DNA of 64,000 nucleotides from Hyphomonas sp. (GCF_017792385.1 NZ_CP051230.1:3472001-3536000); one strand, 5' to 3'. Shown: positions 17,022-25,754, counted from the stretch's first letter. Program-made: numbers and translations. Notes: generated by a model not told the origin, from the letters alone.

Positions 17022-18413
17022 CTAGAACCGCGTTGACGGATCGAACAAGCCTTCAGGCATGTGAACGCCCCGGCGTTCCATCTCGTCCAGGAATTTCGGC
17101 CGAAGGCCGGTGGCCGCGAAATGACCCTGCACCTTGCCGTCTTCCGTTGTGCCCGTGCGTTCGAACTTGAAGATTTCCTGCAACTGCACGACCGAGCCTT
17201 CCATACCGGTCACTTCGGAAATGGACACCACTTTCCGGGACCCGTCAGACAGACGCGTGGCCTGTACGATGAAATTCACGGCCGAGGCAATCTGACCACG
17301 GATGGCCACTTCGGAAATCTTCATGCCGCCCATCATCACCATCTGCTCCAGACGGGTCAGGGCGTCACGCGGATTGTTGGCGTGGATCGTCGCCATGGAC
17401 CCTTCATGACCGGTATTCATGGCCTGGAGCATGTCGAACGCTTCCTCGGACCGCACCTCGCCCAGAATGACGCGGTCGGGACGCATGCGCAGCGCGTTCT
17501 TGACCAGTTCCCGCTGGCGGATCTCGCCCTTGCCCTCAATATTGGGCGGGCGGGTTTCCATGCGCGCAACGTGCGGCTGCTGAAGCTGCAGTTCTGCGGC
17601 ATCCTCAATGGTGATCATGCGCTCGTCGGGGCTGATGGCGGAGGACAGCGCGTTCAAGAGCGTGGTCTTGCCAGACCCGGTACCGCCGGAAATCACCGTC
17701 GAGGCCCGGCATTTCACTGCACCCAGGATGAAGTTCGCAACCGGCCCGGGGATCGCTCCGAACCCGACCAGCTTTTCCATGGTCAGGGGAGACTTCGAGA
17801 ATTTCCGGATCGAGACAAGCGGTCCGTCAATGGCAATGGGCAGGACGGCGGCATTGACGCGGCTGCCATCAAGCAGGCGGGCATCGACCAGTGGCTGGCT
17901 TTCATCCACCCGCCGACCGACCGCCGAAACGATCCGCTGCACGATGCGCAGCAAATGGTCATTGTCTGCAAACCGGACGGGCGCCAGTTGCAGCTTGCCG
18001 TGACGCTCGACATAGACCTGATTGCAGCCATTGATCAGGATGTCGGCAATCGAGTCATCCTTCAGCAGTGGCTCGATCGGGCCGAGCCCGGTCATCTCGT
18101 CCATCACCGCATCGGCAAAACTGGCTTCCTCAGCCGCCGACAGCGCCATGTCTTCCTTCTTGATGATTTCCGAAACAATGCCGCGCACACGCCGCCGCAT
18201 CGTCTCGTCATCCAGCTTGTCGAGCACGCTGAGATCAAGCTCGTCGATCAGCTTTGCATGCACCCGCAGCTTTGCATCCAGCTGGTCAAACGCCTTGGTA
18301 TCCGCTGGTGGCGGAGGCGGCGCAGACTGAACCGCCGGCGTTTCCGGGGCCGGATCCGGCGATGCGACAGGTTGCGGCTTTGCCGCTGCGTTCGAGAATC
18401 CAAACCGGCTCAT
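17022..18413 (-). CDS. cpaF: Tad pilus secretion ATPase CpaF/TadA
   Basis: Hexameric ATPase powering Flp pilus extension and retraction. The 463-residue protein has a proline-rich variable N-terminus (about 50 residues), a helical domain (LDLSVLDKLDDETMRRRV), the RecA-like core with Walker A GGTGSGKTTLLNAL, an Asp box (ERMITIEDAAELQL), a His box (AMNTGHEGSMATIHAN) and Walker B region RPDRVILGEVR. ATG 18413 overlaps the cpaE stop by 4 nt (ATGA) and is preferred to an in-frame start at 18572 inside cpaE. Confidence 0.95.
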   Translation of the reverse strand: MSRFGFSNAAAKPQPVASPDPAPETPAVQSAPPPPPADTKAFDQLDAKLRVHAKLIDELDLSVLDKLDDETMRRRVRGIVSEIIKKEDMALSAAEEASFADAVMDEMTGLGPIEPLLKDDSIADILINGCNQVYVERHGKLQLAPVRFADNDHLLRIVQRIVSAVGRRVDESQPLVDARLLDGSRVNAAVLPIAIDGPLVSIRKFSKSPLTMEKLVGFGAIPGPVANFILGAVKCRASTVISGGTGSGKTTLLNALSSAISPDERMITIEDAAELQLQQPHVARMETRPPNIEGKGEIRQRELVKNALRMRPDRVILGEVRSEEAFDMLQAMNTGHEGSMATIHANNPRDALTRLEQMVMMGGMKISEVAIRGQIASAVNFIVQATRLSDGSRKVVSISEVTGMEGSVVQLQEIFKFERTGTTEDGKVQGHFAATGLRPKFLDEMERRGVHMPEGLFDPSTRF

Positions 18414-19630
18414 CGGGCACTCCTGCGTTGCTGTGCGGCGTCGGCGGCCTGTACGGCCTCGTCCGGCATGAGGCTGTCGACGAGGGCCGATATGTCCGCC
18501 ACAAGCGCGCTTTTGGGCTTCACGTCGGCAATCGGCTTGCCGAGATTGACCGCTGTGCGGGCCGCATCCCAATCGGATGTGATGGTTGCATCGATCTTTC
18601 GGTCGATTGCCTTTTCCGCCTTGTCCACGGCGAATTCCGCGCGAAAGCGTTTCTTGGGGAACATGCGGTTCAGCACGAGCTTGGCCTTGCGGTCGGAACT
18701 GCGCAGCATGTCCACTTCCCGCGCCATGTCCGCGGCGGCGTGCAGACTGGGCACAGTCAGCTCACTGACGATTATGGCCTCGTCGACGGCGCCGAGAATG
18801 GGTTTCGTCCAGGGCATCATGTGACGCGGCATATCAACGATGACAAAGGGGAATTCGGCGCAGGCAACGTCCAGAAGCCGCAGGATCGCGGCCTCGGTCG
18901 CCAGCGCGTCGGCATCCGGATTGCGCGGTGCGGAAATCGTCGCCACGCCATCCTCATGCTGCCAGCACCAGGCCGCCAGCAGCCGGGCATCAAGGCGCTC
19001 TGGTGCGGCGGACAGGGCCGCAAGGTCCAGCTTCGGCACAGCCTCGAGGAATGAGCTGACCATGCCGTCCGAGACATTCAGATCGACAAGACAGACCTTT
19101 CCGGGCCCGACTTTCTCGCACAGGGAGAATGCGCTCTCGATTGCCAGGGTGGACACACCTGCCCCGCCAACCGCCCCACGGAAGGCCCAGCATACGGCAG
19201 ACGCGGAACTGTCTCCCCCCGATGTGCCGGCTTCGGCGGCAGCGCGGATCCGTTCGACGGATTCCAGAATGTCGCCAGCATCCGCATCCGACGGGAGAAT
19301 GTCCGACGCCTCGATCTTCATCAAGGCCCGCACCAGGTGCGCCGGCAGATGATCCGATACCATGAGGATCGCGCTGTCAGGCTTGTCGACGGCCAGCCCG
19401 AGAACGACCTGCTCTGCACCCGGCTGTCCATGTTCCAGCAGGATCAGCGCGCCGCCGAATTTCTCGACAATGCTGGCCGGGTCCAGTGATGCCAGGTCCA
19501 CCACATTGCGGCAGATACCTTTCAGCTGGGCCATCCGTTCCGGCCCGGCAAGCGCGGCAATGGCCGGCAACATCCTGGCCGCCGGAGTCTGCGTGCCGGC
19601 ATCAGACAGGTTACGAGCAGCTCCGGACAT
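18410..19630 (-). CDS. cpaE: Tad pilus assembly/localisation protein CpaE (TadZ)
   Basis: ParA/MinD-superfamily protein that directs Tad pilus machines to the pole. The 406-residue protein has an atypical receiver-like N-terminal domain (residues about 35-130) and a C-terminal P-loop domain. The deviant Walker A reads GAVGGAGVSTLA: both conserved lysines are replaced by Val, as in other TadZ-type proteins with weak or no ATPase activity. Further motifs are VCLVDLNVSDGMV and FVIVDMPRHM. Its ATG overlaps the upstream small lipoprotein's stop (TGATG) and its stop overlaps cpaF. Confidence 0.9.
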   Translation of the reverse strand: MSGAARNLSDAGTQTPAARMLPAIAALAGPERMAQLKGICRNVVDLASLDPASIVEKFGGALILLEHGQPGAEQVVLGLAVDKPDSAILMVSDHLPAHLVRALMKIEASDILPSDADAGDILESVERIRAAAEAGTSGGDSSASAVCWAFRGAVGGAGVSTLAIESAFSLCEKVGPGKVCLVDLNVSDGMVSSFLEAVPKLDLAALSAAPERLDARLLAAWCWQHEDGVATISAPRNPDADALATEAAILRLLDVACAEFPFVIVDMPRHMMPWTKPILGAVDEAIIVSELTVPSLHAAADMAREVDMLRSSDRKAKLVLNRMFPKKRFRAEFAVDKAEKAIDRKIDATITSDWDAARTAVNLGKPIADVKPKSALVADISALVDSLMPDEAVQAADAAQQRRSAR

Positions 19631-19899
19631 CAGCTTCCTCCGGACTCGCTGACCGAGGAATCCCGCAATTCCTTCGTGCGCCCCTCATTCAGCGCCTTCA
19701 CGGCATTGGCCGCGCGCAGGCCGGAGGTGGACTCCACGGCTTTCGAATTGCTGAGATTGACATCCCGGACGGACTGGCGGGCAATATTGTCAGCCGTGGC
19801 CTGACCGAGCAGATAGGTATCTTGATGATCATGCGTGGCGCAGGCGCCCAGCGGCAGGCCCGCCAGCAGAATGCCCAGAGTGCGGTATTTGAGATTCAT
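19630..19899 (-). CDS. Small lipoprotein in the CpaD position of the tad operon
   Basis: An 89-residue protein with a lipoprotein signal (GILLAGLPLGACATHD, lipobox LGAC) and a short polar tail (TADNIARQSVRDVN, GLRAANAVKALNEGR). It lies between cpaC and cpaE with 1-nt spacings, exactly where CpaD normally is, but CpaD proteins are around 200 residues. The RAANAVKALNEGR stretch recalls the RAxxAVxxYR end of CpaD proteins, so it may be a minimal CpaD. That is inference; it could be an unrelated pilus lipoprotein. The tight spacing and lipobox make it a real gene. Confidence 0.8.
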   Translation of the reverse strand: MNLKYRTLGILLAGLPLGACATHDHQDTYLLGQATADNIARQSVRDVNLSNSKAVESTSGLRAANAVKALNEGRTKELRDSSVSESGGS

Positions 19900-19900
19900 G

Positions 19901-21199
19901 TCAGTCTCCCTCTCCGTGAACCGGCGCAGGGGCGGTCAGGCTCTGCAGGAACAATTGGTCTTCGGTTGGCTCAGCGAACGCATCCAGAGGCGACCTGAGC
20001 AGGCCCGGATGCGGCGCGGGCTGTACGAGACGTGGAATGATGATGATCACCAACTCGCTCTCCTGGCGCTGATAGCGTTTGGACGAGAACAGCGCGCCCA
20101 GCACCGGCACATTTCCCAGCCACGGCGTCTGGCGGACATCATTGGAATAGTCATTCTGCAGAAGACCGGCGATGGCGAACGCCTGGCCGTCATGCAGTTC
20201 GACCGTGGTGTCGGCGCGCCGCACAGAGATGCCGGGGATTTCGATATCCTGGGCGCGAATGCCATTGTTGCGATCCAGCTGCGACACTTCCGGGCGGACG
20301 CGCAGATTTACCAGCCCGTCGCCCAGAACAGTGGGTGTGAAGTCGAGGCTGACCCCGAATTTCTTGAATTCGACCGATACCTGTCCATCCTCGTTCGACA
20401 CCGGGATCGGGAATTCGCCGCCGGCCAGAAAGCTGGCCGTGTCTCCCGACAGGGCCACAAGGTTGGGTTCTGCCAGTGTACGGACGACACCCTTCTCTTC
20501 CAGCGCGCGCAATTCGATGTCGATGTTCTCACCGCCGACATTGGTGAACAGGGCCACCGTCTTGGAGGCGAGACCGGAAATCGAGGACGGCTCGGTGAAG
20601 GCAACAGCATCCCGGGCGTCAATATCATTGCCGAAGCCGATTTCCTTCACGGCGCTGCGGCTGGCCTCGAGGAAACGAACCTCCAGCAGGACCTGCTGGC
20701 TCTGCCCCACGGACAGGCCATTGGCGACGCCGCCGGGCACATGGCGCTCGGCAACCTGCACGGCCATTTCCGCAGCCGCAGCCGTGGTCAGTTTGCCGTC
20801 CAGGAAGATGCCGTCATGCACCGGATAGACGTCGATTCGCTCTCCCGGCAGGAGATTGCCGAGATCGGCCCGCAACTCGTCGAGGCTCAGTTCGACCTCG
20901 ACATCGATCAGTTCCGCAATCGTGCCATCTGCATTGTAGATCAGAACGGTCGTCGTACCGGGCACCTTGCCGCGCAGGAAGAATGACCGGTTGGATGTGG
21001 CCATGGCTTCGGCGATGTCGGGATCGGCGACGACCAGGGTGGAGAAGGCCTGATCGGCCTCGATCACCGTGGAACGGCCTTTTTCGAGCACCAGGGTCCG
21101 GGCATCCGGGGCAGACGTGCGCTCGGTCCAGGCATGGCTTGGTGCAACGGCGACAATGCCGATCACCACGAACAGAAGAAGATAGGTGAGCTTGGGCAT
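19901..21199 (-). CDS. cpaC: Tad pilus outer-membrane secretin CpaC/RcpA
   Basis: Forms the outer-membrane channel for the Flp pilus. The 432-residue protein has a signal peptide (YLLLFVVIGIVAVAPSHAWT), an N-terminal T2SS/T3SS pilus domain (LEKGRSTVIEADQAFSTLVV, GTTTVLIYNADG), a BON-like segment, and the secretin domain (QVLLEVRFLEASRSAVKEIG, LVALSGDTASFLAGGEFPIP, GVSLDFTPTVL, QAFAIAGLLQNDYS, VPVLGALFSSKRYQ). ATG 21199 overlaps the cpaB stop (TGATG); a TTG at 21202 is an alternative. Confidence 0.95.
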   Translation of the reverse strand: MPKLTYLLLFVVIGIVAVAPSHAWTERTSAPDARTLVLEKGRSTVIEADQAFSTLVVADPDIAEAMATSNRSFFLRGKVPGTTTVLIYNADGTIAELIDVEVELSLDELRADLGNLLPGERIDVYPVHDGIFLDGKLTTAAAAEMAVQVAERHVPGGVANGLSVGQSQQVLLEVRFLEASRSAVKEIGFGNDIDARDAVAFTEPSSISGLASKTVALFTNVGGENIDIELRALEEKGVVRTLAEPNLVALSGDTASFLAGGEFPIPVSNEDGQVSVEFKKFGVSLDFTPTVLGDGLVNLRVRPEVSQLDRNNGIRAQDIEIPGISVRRADTTVELHDGQAFAIAGLLQNDYSNDVRQTPWLGNVPVLGALFSSKRYQRQESELVIIIIPRLVQPAPHPGLLRSPLDAFAEPTEDQLFLQSLTAPAPVHGEGD

Positions 21200-22080
21200 C
21201 AATTTGCCTCCCCGGTCAGGGTTTTTGGCTGAGCGGCCGGCGCCGTGACGGTGACTTCCTTGTCGCCATTGATCACGCGGACATTCGCAGTCGACGGCGC
21301 TTTCGGAGCTCGCCGGCGGACAACGGGCCGTTTCGGCTCCGTCTTCACGAGACGGATGACTTCAGCTTCTTCCTTGCGCCCGATCAGGGCGAGGCCCAGA
21401 GAGCCCTGCATGCCGGCCGCGCCCAACCGCAGCGCGCCATCCGGCGACACTTCCAGCGTCACGGTGCTGGACGGGCGGGCGCCTTCAAGGCCGGAATCGA
21501 AAGTCTGGTCGACAGCCAGCACCTTCACATTCTGCAAGACAGGCCGGGCGATCAGGTCCGCCGTCACCCGCACCGCGTCGCCGCCATAGGACGCTGCGGA
21601 CTGACCGGGCTCACGCTGGATGAACTCGTTCACGTCGACTCGGTCGCCCGGCAGAACGAACCCGGCAACGCCGGTATCGCTGCGCACGGTGACCGAGACG
21701 GCCCGCATGCCAGGTTCGATGGCTGCTGCCAGCGTCAGAAGATTGCCTTCGGCATCCAGCTTCTCCAGCATGATCGGTTCACCCGGCAGGATCAGGCCGC
21801 GCGCATACAGCATTTCCGACAAGGCCGACGCATCTTCCACCACGCCTTCGGGAACCGAGGCCGCAGGCCAATTGACCGTTTTGACATTGCTCGCCGAAAC
21901 CTGCTCTCCCGGCTCGATGGCCGCAGCGGCAACGAGCACGGAGGACATCTGAATCGCCGGGGCGGAAATCTCCGCCACCGCATCATTGTTGTTGGATGAC
22001 ATATAGTATCGGCCGAGAAACACGGCTGCGATGCCGAGTACTGCCGACAATCCAAGACTGATTAGGGGTCCGAGTTTCAT
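21199..22080 (-). CDS. cpaB: Tad pilus assembly protein CpaB/RcpC
   Basis: Periplasmic/inner-membrane protein with SAF domains, thought to link the secretin to the cell wall. The 293-residue protein has an N-terminal membrane helix (LISLGLSAVLGIAAVFLGRY), a SAF domain (VLVAAAAIEPGEQVSASNV, LILPGEPIMLEKLDAEG), the RcpC/CpaB domain (MRAVSVTVRSDTGVAGFVLP, DRVDVNEF) and a basic C-terminal tail. ATG 22080 with GGGAGAGG upstream is preferred to an in-frame start at 22122. It is the first gene of the tad run; no pilin or prepilin peptidase precedes it here. Confidence 0.93.
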   Translation of the reverse strand: MKLGPLISLGLSAVLGIAAVFLGRYYMSSNNNDAVAEISAPAIQMSSVLVAAAAIEPGEQVSASNVKTVNWPAASVPEGVVEDASALSEMLYARGLILPGEPIMLEKLDAEGNLLTLAAAIEPGMRAVSVTVRSDTGVAGFVLPGDRVDVNEFIQREPGQSAASYGGDAVRVTADLIARPVLQNVKVLAVDQTFDSGLEGARPSSTVTLEVSPDGALRLGAAGMQGSLGLALIGRKEEAEVIRLVKTEPKRPVVRRRAPKAPSTANVRVINGDKEVTVTAPAAQPKTLTGEAN

Positions 22081-22196
22081 TCTGAATGCCCTCTCCCGCG
22101 CCTGATGCGCCCTCATCAGCATTCATGATTAATCGCGAGGCGATAAGGTCTGTTGAAGACCCGGCACAAAATCTGATTTGCGAACGGAACGGCAGA

Positions 22197-22204
22197 TTAA
22201 CCAT
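22197..22204 (+). promoter_or_regulatory. Possible CtrA half-box upstream of the tad operon
   Basis: The octamer TTAACCAT is the CtrA half-site of Caulobacter and lies about 117 nt upstream of cpaB. TTAA also occurs nearby (around 22128 and 22231). CtrA controls pilus genes in Caulobacter, so the location is meaningful, but an 8-mer can arise by chance. Confidence 0.35.
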
Positions 22205-22265
22205 ACTGAAAGACTTCGCGCCCCGAAGATTAATGATCCGGGCACAAATCTTTACGGAATACGGC

Positions 22266-23255
22266 TCAGGTACCGTTCAGGACATCCGCAAACAAACCGG
22301 CGTCAACATTTCCGCCGGTGACGATCACCCCAACCCGCTTTCCACGCAGGGCGCCCGGCAGCCCTTTCAGCGCAACCGCCAGGGCGGCTGCCCCGCCCGG
22401 CTCGGCAACGATCTTGAGATAGCGGAAGGCTGCGCGCATGGCGGTGGCGACCTCCTTATCGGACGCCAGCAGCCCCCCGCTGAGCAGCCGCCTGCCGAGT
22501 GCAAAGGTGATCTCGCCCGGAGCGGGCGTCAGGATCGCATCGCAGAAGGACCGCGTTCCGGGCGCATTGGTGCGGATCTCGCCCGAGGCCAGCGAGCGAG
22601 CCCAGTCATCATGCTGTTCGGGCTCGGCGGCCCAGATGTGTGTATCGGGCGACAGGCGGTTCATGGCCAGGGCGATCCCGGTGATCAGGCCGCCCCCACC
22701 GGCACAGCAGATCAGATGGTCCAGAGGCGCGCCCTGCACAGCCATCTGCCGGGCAAATTCGAGGCCTGCCGTGCCCTGCCCGGCCACGATGTGGGGATCG
22801 TCGAAACTGGGCACCACGATCGCGCCGCGTTCCCTGGCAATCGTTTCCGCAATCTCCTCGCGGCTCTCGGTCTCGCGATCATAGAACACGATTTCCGCCC
22901 CGTCGGCCTCGACCCCGGCCACCTTGATGGCCGGCGCATCGGACGGCATCACGATCAGCGCTGGCATGTCCAGCAGCCGGGCTGCCCGCGCCACGCCCTG
23001 GGCATGATTGCCGGACGAAAAGGCCACGACACCGGCAGCCCTTTGTGCGTCCGGCAATTGCGCCAGACGGTTCATCGCGCCGCGTATCTTGAAACTGCCC
23101 GTGACCTGCAGACACTCCGCCTTCACGAACAGCGTGCCGCCGGACATCTCATCCAGCGCCGCATGCGTGAGCACCGGCGTTTCGCGGGCCACACCGTCGA
23201 GACGGTCTGCGGCGGCGACAATGTCTTCAAAAGTCGGCAGGACGGGATCGGTCAT
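22266..23255 (-). CDS. Threonine/serine dehydratase (PLP fold type II)
   Basis: PLP enzyme that deaminates threonine or serine to the 2-oxo acid. The 329 residues show the Schiff-base lysine in TGSFKIRGAMN, SSGNHAQGVA (phosphate cradle), GQGTAGLEF, and a glycine loop CCAGGGGLITGIAL. There is no C-terminal ACT regulatory domain, so it resembles the short catabolic TdcB or serine racemase group rather than full-length IlvA. The exact substrate cannot be told from sequence alone. It is followed 42 nt later by galU on the same strand's downstream side of an intergenic gap, i.e. transcription runs from galU towards this gene. Confidence 0.88.
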   Translation of the reverse strand: MTDPVLPTFEDIVAAADRLDGVARETPVLTHAALDEMSGGTLFVKAECLQVTGSFKIRGAMNRLAQLPDAQRAAGVVAFSSGNHAQGVARAARLLDMPALIVMPSDAPAIKVAGVEADGAEIVFYDRETESREEIAETIARERGAIVVPSFDDPHIVAGQGTAGLEFARQMAVQGAPLDHLICCAGGGGLITGIALAMNRLSPDTHIWAAEPEQHDDWARSLASGEIRTNAPGTRSFCDAILTPAPGEITFALGRRLLSGGLLASDKEVATAMRAAFRYLKIVAEPGGAAALAVALKGLPGALRGKRVGVIVTGGNVDAGLFADVLNGT

Positions 23256-23297
23256 GCCGGAGGCGTAGACCGAACCTGCCTGTCCTGCAACGGATTG

Positions 23298-24170
23298 CTA
23301 GCCGAGCATTGCCTTCGCGATCGCGCGCGCTTCCTCGCCAATCTCTTCATTGTCGAGCGCATAGCCCAGCACGGCCTGGAAATAGCCGATCTTCGAGCCA
23401 CAATCATAATCCTGGCCGTCAAACTCGTAGGCGTAGAAGGATTGCGCTTCCATCAGGCGCGCCATTGCATCGGTCAGCTGGATCTCGCCGCCGGCGCCCT
23501 TGCCCTGGTTTTCCAGCAGGCCGAAGATTTCCGGCTGAAGGATGTAGCGCCCGGTGATCTTCAGGTTCGACGGCGCATCTGCCACCGGCGGCTTCTCGAC
23601 CATGCCCGTCATTTCGATCAGGCGGCCATCGCGATCGGTCCCTTTCGGCGCGATCACGCCATAGGACGAGACGCGTTCCATGGGCACCTGATCCACGGCA
23701 ATAATATTCCCGCCGACCTTGTCATAGGCCTCAACCATCTGCGCCAGGCAGGATGGCGTGCCCTTGACCAGAACATCCGGCAGGAGAACGGCAAAGGGCT
23801 CGTTTCCGACAATGTCCTTGGCGCACCAGACTGCATGGCCGAGGCCGAGCGGTGATTGCTGGCGCACAAAGCTCGCGGCGCCGGCCGGCAGCTTCGTTGC
23901 CCGCACCTGCTCCAGAATGGCGTCCTTGCCCTTGGCTTCCAGCGCCACTTCCAGTTCGTAGGCAATGTCGAAATAGTCCTCGATGGAGCCCTTGTTGCGC
24001 CCGGTCACGAAAACAATGTGTTCGATGCCGGCTTCCAGCGCCTCGTCCACCACATATTGCAGGGCGGGCCGGTCGACGACCGGCAGCATCTCTTTCGGGA
24101 TCGCCTTGGTCGCGGGCAGGACCCGCGTGCCAAATCCGGCAACGGGAAGGACGGCTTTACGAACGCGCAT
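23298..24170 (-). CDS. galU: UTP-glucose-1-phosphate uridylyltransferase GalU
   Basis: Makes UDP-glucose for LPS, exopolysaccharide and glycan synthesis. The 290-residue length is typical. The nucleotidyltransferase signature is at the N-terminus (VLPVAGFGTRVLPATKAIPK, MLPVVDRPALQYVVDEA), followed by VFVTGRNKGSIEDYFD, SPLGLGHAVWCAKD, FAVLLPDVLV and GRYILQPEIF. It ends 42 nt before the threonine dehydratase start, so the two may be co-transcribed. Confidence 0.95.
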   Translation of the reverse strand: MRVRKAVLPVAGFGTRVLPATKAIPKEMLPVVDRPALQYVVDEALEAGIEHIVFVTGRNKGSIEDYFDIAYELEVALEAKGKDAILEQVRATKLPAGAASFVRQQSPLGLGHAVWCAKDIVGNEPFAVLLPDVLVKGTPSCLAQMVEAYDKVGGNIIAVDQVPMERVSSYGVIAPKGTDRDGRLIEMTGMVEKPPVADAPSNLKITGRYILQPEIFGLLENQGKGAGGEIQLTDAMARLMEAQSFYAYEFDGQDYDCGSKIGYFQAVLGYALDNEEIGEEARAIAKAMLG

Positions 24171-24280
24171 CAGACAGGAGCTCCTTGGAATTCAACATGA
24201 CGGCGCAAGCCGACAGGACCGGTTCTAAACAGGCTTGGCCTTAGACCGCGTTAACTTAAAACAGGAAAATGCCTGCAATC

Positions 24281-24553
24281 CTACAGCCAGCCAAAGCCAT
24301 ACAGGCTTAACGCAGCGACGCTACAGGCAAGTGACAGGACCAAGATGGGCGTCATGCTGCGCCCGATGGACGGAGCGCGGCGTCCCTGCATTTCCACTTC
24401 GAGCAGACGCTGCAGGCGGCGCGCCGGAGAGGCTGTGTGCCCCGCGGCGGACGGTTTGGAGCGCGGTGGACCTGACCGGCGATCGCGCGCTTCAACGGCA
24501 ACGCCCGTTTCGGCATCCTCTTGAGGATCTGGCTGTACATTCGGAAGGGCCAT
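24281..24553 (-). CDS. Hypothetical small membrane-anchored protein
   Basis: A 90-residue protein with a charged, probably disordered N-terminus rich in Pro, Arg and Glu, and one C-terminal hydrophobic segment (ILVLSLACSVAALSLYGF) that would anchor it with the N-terminus in the cytoplasm. GGAG lies 7 nt before the ATG. I do not recognise the family. It precedes galU on the same strand by 110 nt and follows another small unknown gene. Confidence 0.6.
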   Translation of the reverse strand: MALPNVQPDPQEDAETGVAVEARDRRSGPPRSKPSAAGHTASPARRLQRLLEVEMQGRRAPSIGRSMTPILVLSLACSVAALSLYGFGWL

Positions 24554-24627
24554 CGGAATCTCCGGAATTTTCCGGGATCATAGGCGATGAGAGCTAACCG
24601 ATGCCTAACGCCCTCTGTCGGAATGTC

Positions 24628-24864
24628 TCAGTCTGTGACCGGACCGCAGAACAGGCCGCCATTGGGCGCCTGGAACCCATGATGACACCGCAGCGTGGCC
24701 GTCGGATTGTCGCTGTCCAGCAAGGCAAAGGTCCGCAGCATTTCAGTCCGCTCGGCAGATGCTGCGCGCAGGGATTCGGCGGCATTTTCCTGCATTCGGG
24801 TGGCCGGGTCCACCTCGCCATAGATCACCGCGACAACCCCTGTGGACACGACTGTCGTGAGCAT
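24628..24864 (-). CDS. Hypothetical small protein with N-terminal hydrophobic segment
   Basis: A 78-residue product beginning with a short hydrophobic stretch (LTTVVSTGVVAVIYG) that could be a weak signal or anchor, then a helix (MQENAAESLRAASAERTEML) and a tail with two cysteines in CHHGFQAPNGGLFC. GGAGAG lies 7 nt before the ATG. Family unknown. It may form a small operon with the 24281 gene and galU. Confidence 0.5.
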   Translation of the reverse strand: MLTTVVSTGVVAVIYGEVDPATRMQENAAESLRAASAERTEMLRTFALLDSDNPTATLRCHHGFQAPNGGLFCGPVTD

Positions 24865-24986
24865 CGCTCAACTCTCCATCAAAGCCAGGCTTCAAGACAT
24901 TGTCTCACCGTGCGATTCACCCGGCATTTACCAAGCCGCCCCGGCGGGAGCGGCCTGATAATCTGCATGATGGAAAAATTCAAGAC

Positions 24987-25754
24987 CTAAAGCGGGGTCA
25001 GGCTATGTCCGCCATCGACCACGACCGTCGCGCCGGTCATGTAGCTGCCCGCATCCGAGGCGAGAAGCAGCAAGGGCCCGGTCAACTCGTCATAGTCTCC
25101 GAACCGGCGCATCGGCACGCGCTTGGCCATGCGCTGACCCGCCTCCGACTCGAGGAAATCGTCATTGATGGCGGTCTTGAAATAGCCGGGCGCGATGGCG
25201 TTGACGCGAATGCCATGGCGTGAGGCCTCCAGCGCCATGGTGCGGGTCAGATGATCCACACCTGCCTTGGAGGCCGAATAGGCCGAAATGATATTGGACG
25301 GTCTCAGTCCGGTAATCGACGCGATATTGATGATCGATCCCGGCACGCCAGCCTGCATCATGGCCCGTGTCGCATGCTTGGCCACGCGCCAGACCCCGGT
25401 AAGATTCGTCTCGATGACTGCATCCCAGTCCTTTTCGTCCATGTCCCAGTACCAGCCTTCCCGGGACATGCCGGAATTGTTCACCAGAACGTCGCATGGC
25501 CGGCCCAGCGCCTCGCGAATCTCTCCGAATGCGCCGGTGACGCTGTCTTCAGAGGTCACGTCCATTTCGACCGGAAGGGCCTTTCCGCCGCGTTTCTCGA
25601 TCTCGCCCGCAACTTCTTCCAGCTTGTCGAGACGTCGCGCCGCCAACACGACATAGGCGCCTGCATCAGCCAGAACGCCTGCGAAATGGCGACCCAATCC
25701 ACTCGATGCGCCCGTTACCAGTGCCGTCTTATTAGCTAAACTCAACAATCTCAT
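24987..25754 (-). CDS. Short-chain dehydrogenase/reductase (SDR)
   Basis: Classical NAD(P)(H)-dependent SDR of about 255 residues: cofactor motif TGASSGLGRH, NNSG, catalytic Ser in NIASITG, YSASK (Tyr and Lys), PGYFKT and a C-terminal MTGATVVVDGGHSLTPL. An Arg pair follows the VVLAA strand (AARRLDK), which often indicates NADP(H). The substrate is unknown. The start is uncertain: ATG 25754 has GGAGG only 2 nt away, whereas TTG 25748 would have ideal 8-nt spacing. It is divergent from pntAA. Confidence 0.88.
   Translation of the reverse strand: MRLLSLANKTALVTGASSGLGRHFAGVLADAGAYVVLAARRLDKLEEVAGEIEKRGGKALPVEMDVTSEDSVTGAFGEIREALGRPCDVLVNNSGMSREGWYWDMDEKDWDAVIETNLTGVWRVAKHATRAMMQAGVPGSIINIASITGLRPSNIISAYSASKAGVDHLTRTMALEASRHGIRVNAIAPGYFKTAINDDFLESEAGQRMAKRVPMRRFGDYDELTGPLLLLASDAGSYMTGATVVVDGGHSLTPL

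Noticed and set aside
17061..18824. 587-codon plus-strand frame opposite cpaF and cpaE
   Set aside because: Antisense shadow in GC-rich DNA. The protein has runs of Arg and His and no recognisable domain.
22086..23855. 589-codon plus-strand frame opposite the dehydratase and galU
   Set aside because: Overlaps two well-identified genes and has no family similarity.
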